Positions 7,226 through 13,306 are shown, counted from the first letter of the stretch. The stretch is 13,437 nt of DNA from Cyanobacteria bacterium UBA11153 (GCA_003511885.1 DOIX01000308.1:1-13437); one strand, 5' to 3'. The notes: a model not told the origin generated them from the letters alone. A program made the numbers and translations.

Positions 7226-8737
7226 ATGAGCGAGACCAACCTTCCTCCCTTAATCCAGCAAATGATGGAACCTGAGTTTTATCCTCACTCAGTTACCAAA
7301 CCCATTCAGTTTATCCAAACCCATATTTCTTATGTACTTCTCACCGGAGATTTTGCTTATAAACTCAAGAAACCAGTTAACTTTGGCTTCTTAGATTTCT
7401 CGACACTAGCACTAAGGCAGCATTTTTGCCATGAGGAAATTCGCTTAAATCAGCCCAATGCACCGGAAATTTATCTGGAGGTTTTAGGTATTACTCAAGA
7501 GGGGCATCGATTTCTTCTTGGTGGGAGTAGTGAACCTGTAGAATATACGGTAAAAATGCGCCAATTTACTCAGTCTAGCTTATTGAGTACGATGTTTGAA
7601 GAGGGGAGGTTAACAGAGAGAGAGATGGAGAGATTGGGGAAAGTTGTAGCTAATTTCCATCGTCAATGTCAAACTAGCGATTATATTAAAAATTTTGGCG
7701 AAGTTGATAAAATTCGGGAATTTGTTAATGATAATTACCAACATACAATCAAATATATTGGCAGGGTACAAACTCAAGAGCAGTATGAAGAGACTAGGGC
7801 ATTTAGCGATCGCACCTTTGCCGAAGAAGCAGAGTTATTCGCCCAGCGTCGGGATTTGGGCTACATTCGGGAATGTCATGGGGATTTGCACCTGAGAAAT
7901 ATTTGCCTCTGGCATGACAAAATTCAATTATTTGATTGTATTGAGTTTAATGAGCCGTTTCGGTTTGTTGATGTCATGTATGATGTGGCATTTACTGTCA
8001 TGGATTTAGAGGCACGAGGAAGAAAAGATTTAGGTAATGTTTTTTTGAATACTTATTTAGAAGAAACTGGAGATTGGGATGGCTTGCAGATATTGAGATT
8101 CTACCTCTGCAGGCAAGCTTATGTCCGAGCTAAAGTAACATCATTTTTATTAGACGATCCTAGTGTAGGAGTTGCAGAAAAAGAAATAGCTAAGACAACA
8201 GCAGCTAATTATTATAAGCTAGCCCAGACATACACAAAAATAGAACCAGCAAAAATAATATTGATGTCCGGCTTATCCGGTGCAGGAAAAAGTACCGTAG
8301 CCCGAAAACTTGCCCGACAATTAGGCGCAATTCACCTCCGTTCCGACGCAGTGCGGAAACATCTAGCCGGAATTCCCCTAGAAGCAAAAGGAGAAGATAC
8401 ACTTTATACAGCCGAAATGACCCAAAAGACATATAATAGACTCTTAGAATTGGGTATATTGTTGGCTAATCGAGGATTTACAGTCATATTAGATGCCAAG
8501 TACGACAAACAGGCATTAAGAAAACCTGCGATCGCACAAACACAAAAGCATCAAATTCCCCTAGAAATCCTCTACTGTACCGCACCAATAGAGGTATTGC
8601 GCGATCGCCTCCTCTCCCGTATAGGTGATGTATCCGATGCTACCGCAGATCTTTTGCCCAGTCAGGCAGCCGCCGCTGAACCCTTTACAGAGGAGGAACA
8701 ATCTTTCGTTACAATACTAGACACAACTCAAAATTAA
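7226..8737 (+). CDS. Two-domain kinase: APH-like phosphotransferase fused to P-loop kinase/ATPase
   Basis: 503 residues. The N-terminal half (about 1-320) is aminoglycoside-phosphotransferase-like (COG2187 type): TGDFAYKLKKPVNFGFLDF near residue 45 supplies the ATP-binding lysine region, HGDLHLRN (218-225) is the catalytic loop with D220, and D237-x-x-E240 in FDCIEF is the metal-binding element. The C-terminal half (about 340-503) is a P-loop kinase of the AAA_33/COG0645 type with Walker A GLSGAGKST (349-357), then LRSDAVRKHLAG and LDAKYDKQALR. This fusion is a known bacterial architecture, often annotated as a bifunctional aminoglycoside phosphotransferase/ATP-binding protein. The natural substrate is unknown and true antibiotic resistance should not be assumed. 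ATG 7226 begins the expected N-terminus; there is no strong Shine-Dalgarno. It stands alone, 378 bp after rplY. Confidence 0.92.
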   Translation: MSETNLPPLIQQMMEPEFYPHSVTKPIQFIQTHISYVLLTGDFAYKLKKPVNFGFLDFSTLALRQHFCHEEIRLNQPNAPEIYLEVLGITQEGHRFLLGGSSEPVEYTVKMRQFTQSSLLSTMFEEGRLTEREMERLGKVVANFHRQCQTSDYIKNFGEVDKIREFVNDNYQHTIKYIGRVQTQEQYEETRAFSDRTFAEEAELFAQRRDLGYIRECHGDLHLRNICLWHDKIQLFDCIEFNEPFRFVDVMYDVAFTVMDLEARGRKDLGNVFLNTYLEETGDWDGLQILRFYLCRQAYVRAKVTSFLLDDPSVGVAEKEIAKTTAANYYKLAQTYTKIEPAKIILMSGLSGAGKSTVARKLARQLGAIHLRSDAVRKHLAGIPLEAKGEDTLYTAEMTQKTYNRLLELGILLANRGFTVILDAKYDKQALRKPAIAQTQKHQIPLEILYCTAPIEVLRDRLLSRIGDVSDATADLLPSQAAAAEPFTEEEQSFVTILDTTQN

Positions 8738-8777
8738 TTATTGATTATTGGTAAGCTGTGAAAGTATCTTGTATTGG

Positions 8778-8842
8778 ATACTAATCCCCATCCCCTTCAC
8801 AAACCACAACAAACCCAAAACACACAATAAACAACAAACAAC
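8778..8842 (+). promoter_or_regulatory. G-free, A/C-rich leader before the small membrane protein gene
   Basis: The 65 bases before ATG 8843 contain no G; the last ~45 are almost only A and C. There is therefore no Shine-Dalgarno and hardly any possible base pairing. The leader may keep the start region unstructured for initiation without a Shine-Dalgarno. Confidence 0.45.
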
Positions 8843-9214
8843 ATGAGTCAAAAGCAAACTATCCCTCCAGTTATACCAGATTTCTCAGATGGGTTTCCCG
8901 TTGCCTTGAGACTCTGGTTATTGTTTCTCCTCGCCCTTTTCTTTCTGGGATATCCAGTGCCATTTAGTATTTTAGTTGGTGCAGTTGGCGGATTCTCCGG
9001 TGGGTGGATATTTGCTTGGTGGAAAGCTAAAGATGAACCTGTTAAGATTGAGTCAGAAGTAACAGAAGAGTCAGAAGAAATTATAGTCAAACCAATGAGC
9101 GGGTTAGCTTTAGCCAAGCAGCGGAGAGATGCCAAAAGATTACCGAAACAAAAAAAGGGAAAGGGATCTTCCCAACGTAGTTTAACAGCATTGGCTGGTT
9201 TACTAAAACGTTAG
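8843..9214 (+). CDS. Small two-span membrane protein with charged tail, unknown function
   Basis: 123 residues. Two hydrophobic spans follow a short polar N-terminus: about residues 21-38 (LRLWLLFLLALFFLGY) and 41-60 (SILVGAVGGFSGGWIFAWW, with small-residue and Gly packing). The C-terminal half is soluble: first acidic (about 63-81, EVTEESEE), then strongly basic (92-123, QRRDAKRLPKQKKGKG), ending in LTALAGLLKR. With the basic tail inside, both termini would be cytoplasmic, and the tail could bind nucleic acid or acidic lipid; that is inference. I do not recognise a named family. It lies 105 bp after the kinase gene on the same strand, with a distinct G-free leader. Confidence 0.75.
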   Translation: MSQKQTIPPVIPDFSDGFPVALRLWLLFLLALFFLGYPVPFSILVGAVGGFSGGWIFAWWKAKDEPVKIESEVTEESEEIIVKPMSGLALAKQRRDAKRLPKQKKGKGSSQRSLTALAGLLKR

Positions 9215-9237
9215 CTGCCCAAGTACAAGGTATAGCA

Positions 9238-9321
9238 GTTGACAGTGGACAGTGGACAGTTGACAGTGGACAGTTGACAGTTGACAGTGGACAGTTGACA
9301 GTGGACAGTTGACAGTTGACA
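9238..9321 (+). repeat. Twelve tandem heptamers GT(T/G)GACA
   Basis: Twelve exact 7-bp units, GTTGACA or GTGGACA, run head to tail without interruption over 84 bp. The order T,G,G,T,G,T,T,G,T,G,T,T shows internal duplications. The array is bracketed by TATAGCAGT on both sides (9231-9239 and 9325-9333). It matches the cyanobacterial STRR (short tandemly repeated repetitive) class of heptanucleotides. Confidence 0.92.
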
Positions 9322-9322
9322 G

Positions 9323-9427
9323 TTATAGCAGTGCGCTCTGGCGTAGTTGCAGTACAATTGATCAAAAGCTATTCCCATCAAGCATTCATAATCTAATCTG
9401 TAACTACACGAGCGCTCATCGCTATAA
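9323..9427. repeat. MITE-like palindromic element, family 1 copy 2
   Basis: The first and last 30 bp (9323-9352 and 9398-9427) are inverted repeats matching at 23 of 30 positions, beginning TTATAGC and containing GTAGTT.CAG. The core, from CTCTGGCGTAGTTGCAG to CTGTAACTAC, resembles the copy at 1122-1202. There is no coding capacity. It directly abuts the heptamer array. Confidence 0.7.
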
Positions 9428-9623
9428 TAGTTAGTCAGATTACCCTGCTGTCCATTGTCTGTCAATTGCATTCATAACGTTATTTCTGTCTTAACGGATA
9501 TGGCGTTGCTAGAAAAGGGGAAAAAGAGTTTTCAGTTTGGCATTCTGAATTTTAGGTAATCTGAGTAATCCCAATCCTGTTTTTCCCTTTTTTATCTTGA
9601 CACTTGACTTTTTATTCTCCCCA

Positions 9624-10415
9624 ATGTTCTTATTTCTTTCCAAACTGCTACCATTATTTATATACCCATTAGGATTAGCTTGTCTCCTGCTAGTTGGAGC
9701 ATTGATTATGTCATGGAAGCGCTCCAAATGGGTGCCCATACCAGTAGCTTTAGCATTGGTTATTCTATTAATTTCTAGTAACAATTGGGTAGCCAACAGT
9801 ATCGTACAATCATTAGAATGGCAGTACATCCCCAAAGCCACATTACCCAAAGCTGATGCAATTGTAGTCTTAGGAGGAGCAACGCGATCGCAATTTCCGC
9901 CACGCCCAGCACCGGATTTGAATGAAGGAGGCGATCGGGTTGTTTATGGTGCAGAATTATATCGTGAAGGTAAAGCACCTGTCATCATTGCTTCCGGAGG
10001 CAGAATTGAGTGGCGAGGCGGAGGCGCATCCGAATCAGGAGATATGGCAACAATTTTAGAAATGATGGGAGTACCGCCCTCTGCTATACTTCAAGATCCT
10101 AACTCTCTCAATACTTATGAAAATGCGGTTAATGTCAAGGAAATTATGCAAAAAAACAAGATCCGCCGCATTTTATTAGTCACATCAGCCATGCACATGC
10201 CCAGAGCATTAAAAATTTTCCAGCGTCAAGGAATAGAAGCGATTCCCGCACCAACTGATTTTCAAATTACCCAACAAGAGATTAACGAAGCCAACAATAG
10301 TTTTGAATCCACTGTATTAAGTATTTTACCAGATACTCAGCGCCTAGATCGAACCACTCGTTCCATTAAAGAATATGTCGGGACATTTATTTATTGGTTG
10401 CGGGGCTGGGTGTGA
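9624..10415 (+). CDS. YdcF/SanA/ElyC (DUF218) family membrane protein
   Basis: 263 residues from ATG 9624. An in-frame TTG at 9597 adds nine residues, but MFLFLSKLLPLFIYPLG is the usual cyanobacterial N-terminus. Two membrane spans (about 5-28 and 37-52) precede an extracytoplasmic DUF218 domain (about 75-245). Conserved elements are DAIVVLGGA (78-86), IIASGG (121-126), ESGDMATILEMMGVP (137-151), NTYENA (163-168) and LLVTSAMHMPRA (184-195). Relatives such as E. coli ElyC and SanA affect envelope integrity and peptidoglycan or lipid-carrier metabolism, so an envelope role is likely; the exact reaction is unknown. No Shine-Dalgarno is visible before either start. It is followed after 70 bp by a possible micro-ORF and then a secreted protease gene, all on the same strand. 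Confidence 0.9.
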   Translation: MFLFLSKLLPLFIYPLGLACLLLVGALIMSWKRSKWVPIPVALALVILLISSNNWVANSIVQSLEWQYIPKATLPKADAIVVLGGATRSQFPPRPAPDLNEGGDRVVYGAELYREGKAPVIIASGGRIEWRGGGASESGDMATILEMMGVPPSAILQDPNSLNTYENAVNVKEIMQKNKIRRILLVTSAMHMPRALKIFQRQGIEAIPAPTDFQITQQEINEANNSFESTVLSILPDTQRLDRTTRSIKEYVGTFIYWLRGWV

Positions 10416-10485
10416 GTAGTGAGTTGGGATTAGGGGAAAATTATTTTTTTGCAGGCGTGAAAGCGTGACTTTTTCAGTACCTTGT

Positions 10486-10629
10486 ATGGCGATGAATTCA
10501 CCACTGAGTCAAACAATGAGTTCAATACTGAGTCAATCTAGAGAAACAGTTGTGGCATTATATAAAAATAACATAAATCTCATAGAGACGATAACCCTTA
10601 TTTACAAGTTAGAGAGGAAACAACAATGA
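10486..10629 (+). CDS. Possible 47-aa micro-ORF overlapping the retropepsin gene
   Basis: An ATG at 10486 opens a 47-codon frame ending in a TGA (10627-10629) that overlaps the next ATG as ATGA, the classic arrangement for translational coupling. The first part is built from 12-bp repeats encoding tetrapeptides of the PLSQ, TMSS, ILSQ type. The second part is mixed hydrophobic and charged (TVVALYKNNINLIETITLIY, then KLERKQQ). No Shine-Dalgarno precedes it, and the downstream gene has its own Shine-Dalgarno inside this frame. It could equally be a chance open stretch in a promoter region. No family is recognised. Confidence 0.25.
   Translation: MAMNSPLSQTMSSILSQSRETVVALYKNNINLIETITLIYKLERKQQ
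10493..10540 (+). repeat. Four imperfect 12-bp direct repeats
   Basis: The units are TGAATTCACCAC (10493), TGAGTCAAACAA (10505), TGAGTTCAATAC (10517) and TGAGTCAATCTA (10529). The shared core is TGA(G)T(T)CAA on an exact 12-bp period. They lie 85-135 bp upstream of the retropepsin start and may be protein-binding direct repeats or repeats within a micro-ORF. Confidence 0.55.
10612..10617 (+). promoter_or_regulatory. Shine-Dalgarno of the secreted retropepsin gene
   Basis: GAGAGG lies 8 nt upstream of ATG 10626, within the purine tract AGAGAGGAAA. It firmly supports that start. Confidence 0.65.
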
Positions 10630-11171
10630 AAGGATATTCTAAACAAATTCTCAGCCTACCAATTGCGATAGCTTCGCTCGCCTTCGGCATCGCAATATTA
10701 ATCATCCCCGCAGCTATATCCCAAGCCCAAACCGATTCCGCTTGTTTCATGGAAGACGCTAATGGTAATGTACTAGATCTCAGCCAACTCTGCGGTGGCG
10801 ACACTCCCTCCCTATTTCAAGTCAGAATCAAACGTCGAGATGCCAGGATTCCTGTAATTGACGTAAAATTCAACGGGAATCAAACATTTGAAATGATGTT
10901 AGATACGGGGGCATCCGGCATCGCCATTACAGCCCAAATGGCACAATCTTTAAGAGTACAACCAGATAGCACCGCCATCATGGAAACCGCCGCCGGAAGA
11001 ATTATGGTTCCCTTGGGCAACGTTAATTCCGTAGAAGTTGGCGGAATTAAGGTAAATAATCCCCAAGTCAGTATTAATGAAAATCTGGATATAGGGCTGC
11101 TAGGACATGGATTTTTTGGCGATTACGATGTTACAATCAAACAAAATGTCATTGAATTTAAACATCGCTAA
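10626..11171 (+). CDS. Secreted retropepsin-like (clan AA) aspartic protease
   Basis: 181 residues. A signal peptide (hydrophobic 9-30) probably ends at SQA|Q (after 34). The short mature N-terminus has C40 and C56 in a CFMEDANGNVLDLSQLC segment, a possible disulfide and a motif recurrent in secreted cyanobacterial proteins. The single retropepsin-like domain (about 76-178) carries the catalytic D93-T94-G95 with ASG following, and the second hydrophobic-Gly element GLLGHGFFGDYDV (157-169). One DTG per chain means an active site must form by dimerisation, as in retroviral proteases. The substrate is unknown, and activity outside the cytoplasm is inferred. It sits 5' of two lipoprotein paralogs with the same domain. 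A strong Shine-Dalgarno lies just upstream of the start. Confidence 0.9.
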   Translation: MKGYSKQILSLPIAIASLAFGIAILIIPAAISQAQTDSACFMEDANGNVLDLSQLCGGDTPSLFQVRIKRRDARIPVIDVKFNGNQTFEMMLDTGASGIAITAQMAQSLRVQPDSTAIMETAAGRIMVPLGNVNSVEVGGIKVNNPQVSINENLDIGLLGHGFFGDYDVTIKQNVIEFKHR

Positions 11172-11180
11172 TTACCAATA

Positions 11181-11210
11181 TTATCTCAAGACACCAAAAT
11201 CATTTCACAG
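11181..11210 (+). repeat. Upstream segment shared by the two lipoprotein paralogs (copy 1)
   Basis: The 30 bp here align, with one gap, to 12391-12420: both read ATC(C)TCAA followed ~11 bases later by CATTTCACAG (11201-11210 and 12411-12420). The distance to the ATG is 84 bp here and 58 bp in the other copy. It indicates that the gene duplication included upstream, possibly promoter, DNA. Confidence 0.5.
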
Positions 11211-11275
11211 TAATTATTTGACTCTTGACAATTGGCTATTGGCTGTTAAGTTTTGACTATCTACTTTTGAATTTT

Positions 11276-11293
11276 GAGGTTTACGAGGTTTAT
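11276..11293 (+). promoter_or_regulatory. Duplicated Shine-Dalgarno block
   Basis: GAGGTTTAC and GAGGTTTAT stand in tandem just before ATG 11295, giving two GAGG sites (6 and 15 nt from the start). The downstream paralog has only one such block at 12469. The proximal GAGG decides the start at 11295 rather than the in-frame TTG at 11274. Confidence 0.6.
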
Positions 11294-11294
11294 T

Positions 11295-12122
11295 ATGTGG
11301 CCAAATATCTACCGTCGCGGCATCTTAATTCTTTTAAGCAGTACCTTAATAACTGCTTGTAGTAAAGATGAAAATGTCAACGTTGCACCTCCCACACCAA
11401 CTCCAGCACCAACAGCGATAACCACCCCTTCTCCCACACCAAAAATAGCCAAATCCTCACTAGCTAAAACTCCGAATACTCCTATCCACGATACATTTGA
11501 AGAGGCAACAGACACCGCCATTAGTGCAGTTACGATTAGTCAATCTACAGTGAGTCGAGAGGATTGGAAACTAGTCGCTAACCGCTGGCAAGAAGCGATT
11601 AATTTAATGAAAAAAGTCCCGGGATCTAGTAAAAATTACAAAACAGCACAAGCGAAAATACCTGAATATCAAAATAAGTGGGAGGATGCTAAGAAAAAAG
11701 CTGAACCAGTTGTGAAAATAGATCCGGAGCAACTTGAAACTAATCCCTCATTTTTCTCCATGCCCATTAAAGGTAAATATGGTGGAATTCCCATTGTGGA
11801 AATTGCCTTCAATGGCAGAATATTTGATATGCTTTTTGATACAGGTGCTACCAACACTTTGATTCCCCTCTCTGCGGCTGCCAGCTTAGACTTGAAACCT
11901 GTAGGAGCAACGATGGTTACTGTCGCTGATGGCTCAAGAGTATTACTACCGATTGCGGAACTTAAATCAATAGAAGCTGATGGTAGAATCAAGAAAAAAT
12001 TCAAGGTATCTGTTGCACCTCCCAGTATGCCATTTGGATTATTAGGGCATGATTTCTTTGAAGGATATGACATTTTTATTAAAAGAGATGTCATTGAATT
12101 TAACCGTCGCACTGGCAACTAA
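11295..12122 (+). CDS. Lipoprotein with helical module and retropepsin-like protease domain (paralog A)
   Basis: 275 residues from ATG 11295. The lipoprotein signal ends in LITAC, giving lipidated C22. A Pro/Thr linker (31-64) follows, then a predicted helical hairpin (about 66-137) with SREDWKLVANRWQEAI and VPGSSKNYKTA. The C-terminal retropepsin-like domain (about 152-271) has catalytic D182-T183-G184-A185 in MLFDTGATNTL and the second element FGLLGHDFFEGYDI. Like other half-proteases it should work as a dimer, here tethered to a membrane; homodimer and heterodimer with paralog B are both possible. The next gene is a tandem duplicate, with about 80% identity in the protease domain by eye and lower identity in the linker. 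The start is chosen for the Shine-Dalgarno and lipoprotein signal; TTG 11274 would add seven residues ahead of the signal. Confidence 0.92.
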   Translation: MWPNIYRRGILILLSSTLITACSKDENVNVAPPTPTPAPTAITTPSPTPKIAKSSLAKTPNTPIHDTFEEATDTAISAVTISQSTVSREDWKLVANRWQEAINLMKKVPGSSKNYKTAQAKIPEYQNKWEDAKKKAEPVVKIDPEQLETNPSFFSMPIKGKYGGIPIVEIAFNGRIFDMLFDTGATNTLIPLSAAASLDLKPVGATMVTVADGSRVLLPIAELKSIEADGRIKKKFKVSVAPPSMPFGLLGHDFFEGYDIFIKRDVIEFNRRTGN

Positions 12123-12272
12123 ATAAAGATGGGAATAGACATCTCCATAAATTATTGGTGTCAGGAGAAAAAGAGTTTCATACCAAATTGCATTTAGAGG
12201 TAGTACAGTTTTGTAGTTTACTAAGTTGGTTTGCCACTATAGACTCCTCTCCTGCTAGCATAGCTAAAAAGA

Positions 12273-12364
12273 TTAGGACTTACGCAGGCACGCTACCAAT
12301 AGTCGATGGTGCGTTAGCTTGAGCATAACGCACCCTACAGATAGATGCTTTGCGTAAGTCCTAA
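12273..12364. repeat. 92-bp MITE with TTAGGACTTACGCA termini
   Basis: Perfect 14-bp terminal inverted repeats, TTAGGACTTACGCA (12273-12286) and TGCGTAAGTCCTAA (12351-12364). AGA stands directly outside both ends, a possible short target duplication. Nested inside is a second palindrome, GGTGCGTTA (12308-12316) / TAACGCACC (12326-12334), of the same type as the hairpin at 13323. GGACTTACGCA ends are, from memory, very common in cyanobacterial genomes. Confidence 0.75.
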
Positions 12365-12390
12365 AGATATCAAATGTCATGGCGGTTAGG

Positions 12391-12420
12391 ATATCCTCAA
12401 ACGCCTCAAGCATTTCACAG
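12391..12420 (+). repeat. Upstream segment shared by the two lipoprotein paralogs (copy 2)
   Basis: Counterpart of 11181-11210, ending in the identical CATTTCACAG, 58 bp before ATG 12479. Confidence 0.5.
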
Positions 12421-12434
12421 CTTCAATGCGTGAT

Positions 12435-12454
12435 TTTTGACTTTTGACTTTTGC
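12435..12454 (+). repeat. TTTTGAC heptamers, 2.7 units
   Basis: TTTTGAC, TTTTGAC and TTTTGC lie in tandem, ~25-45 bp upstream of the paralog B start. A related TTTTGAC and a double ATTGGCT lie upstream of paralog A (11231-11257). Confidence 0.55.
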
Positions 12455-12468
12455 TATACCATCCCCTT

Positions 12469-12472
12469 GAGG
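12469..12472 (+). promoter_or_regulatory. Shine-Dalgarno of paralog B
   Basis: GAGG lies 6 nt before ATG 12479, at the same spacing as in paralog A. It rejects the in-frame TTG at 12437, which falls inside the heptamers. Confidence 0.6.
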
Positions 12473-12478
12473 TTTATC

Positions 12479-13306
12479 ATGTGGCAACCTATCTTTAATC
12501 GCAGCATCTTAATTCTGTTATTGGGCACTTTAGCAACGGCTTGCAGCCAAAATGAAACTGCAAATGTCGCGCCAACCACACCCACTCCAGCCGTAACAGC
12601 TACAGCAACAACTTCTCCGACACCAAAACCAAAAGCAACAAAATCCCAACCCACAACTCCCACAACTCCCATCCCTGACACTTTTCAAGATGCCACAGAT
12701 ATGGCAGTCAGTGCAACTACTATCAGTCAATCTGCCGTCAGTCGAGAAGATTGGAATTTAGTCGCTAGTCGCTGGCAAGAAGCAATTGATTTAATTAAAA
12801 AAGTACCCACTTCCAGTAAAAATTACAAAACAGCAAAAACCAAACTTACTGAATATGAGAATAAGCTAGCAGATGCCAAGCGAAGAGGTACACCAGTAGT
12901 TGCAGCCAAACCAGAAGAAACAGAAACTAATCCCCAATTTTTCTCTATTCCGATTAAAGGTAAATATGGTGGAATTCCCATTGTCGAAATTGCCTTCAAT
13001 GGGAGAACATTTGATATGCTTTTCGATACAGGCGCGACTAATACTTTAATTACTCTATCGGCGGCTGAAAGTCTAGATTTAAAACCAGTAGGCTCGATGA
13101 TAGTTACCGTTGCTGATGGCTCAAGAGTTAAAGTCCCTATTGTCGAAGTTACATCTGTAGAAATTGATGGACGAATCAAGAAAAAATTAAAGGTAGCCGT
13201 TGCCCCTGCTAGTATGCCAATTGGATTACTGGGACAGGATTTCTTTGAAGGATATGACATCAATATTAAAACAGATGCGATCGAATTTACCAGTCGCGGT
13301 GGCTGA
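12479..13306 (+). CDS. Lipoprotein with helical module and retropepsin-like protease domain (paralog B)
   Basis: 275 residues from ATG 12479. The signal ends in LATAC with lipidated C22. A Pro/Thr linker (31-65), a helical hairpin (about 67-137; SREDWNLVASRWQEAIDL and VPTSSKNYKTA) and a retropepsin-like domain (about 153-271) follow in the same order as paralog A. Catalytic D183-T184-G185-A186 is intact, and the second element is IGLLGQDFFEGYDI, with Gln where paralog A and the secreted protease have His. Substitutions cluster in the flap-side and surface positions (for example VLLPIAELKSI becomes VKVPIVEVTSV), which could alter substrate choice or dimer partner; that is inference. It is a recent tandem duplicate retaining upstream DNA. 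A perfect hairpin follows 16 bp after the stop. Confidence 0.92.
   Translation: MWQPIFNRSILILLLGTLATACSQNETANVAPTTPTPAVTATATTSPTPKPKATKSQPTTPTTPIPDTFQDATDMAVSATTISQSAVSREDWNLVASRWQEAIDLIKKVPTSSKNYKTAKTKLTEYENKLADAKRRGTPVVAAKPEETETNPQFFSIPIKGKYGGIPIVEIAFNGRTFDMLFDTGATNTLITLSAAESLDLKPVGSMIVTVADGSRVKVPIVEVTSVEIDGRIKKKLKVAVAPASMPIGLLGQDFFEGYDINIKTDAIEFTSRGG

Larger units (their letters stand above)
9215..9623. other. 409-bp spacer with heptamer array and MITE
   Basis: It holds a 12-unit heptamer array (9238-9321), MITE family 1 copy 2 (9323-9427), degenerate heptamers in the opposite sense (about 9448-9464), and a long-loop inverted repeat AAAAGGGGAAAAA (9513-9525) / TTTTTCCCTTTT (9580-9591). 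No gene is supported. The minus-strand frames here only translate the heptamers. Confidence 0.7.
12123..12478. other. 356-bp spacer between the paralogs
   Basis: It holds a small inverted repeat CAGGAGA (12162-12168) / TCTCCTG (12248-12254), a 92-bp MITE (12273-12364), the upstream segment shared with paralog A (12391-12420) and TTTTGAC heptamers (12435-12454). No gene is seen. Confidence 0.65.

Noticed and set aside
9238..9321. CRISPR array
   Set aside because: The 7-bp units are contiguous with no spacers and there are no cas genes.
9087..9471. Minus-strand frames with repeated STVNC(P/Q)L units
   Set aside because: They merely translate the 7-bp array in two frames and lack any domain; a 7-bp unit read as 21 bp always gives a 7-residue repeat.
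9435..9564. 10-bp inverted repeat TCAGATTACC / GGTAATCTGA
   Set aside because: Arms are 110 bp apart and a 10-bp match by chance in this AT-rich spacer is not rare.
11274..11294. Upstream TTG starts for paralog A (11274), paralog B (12437), the YdcF gene (9597) and the 60-aa protein (4370)
   Set aside because: For the paralogs and the YdcF protein, the ATG gives a proper signal, Shine-Dalgarno or family N-terminus and the extensions come from repeat or promoter-like DNA; for the 60-aa protein, the ATG simply precedes the first hydrophobic span directly.
11669..12118. Minus-strand frame of 149 codons opposite paralog A, and the 146-codon counterpart at 12823-13263
   Set aside because: Both lie antisense to clear protease domains; their likeness to each other only mirrors the duplicated plus-strand genes.
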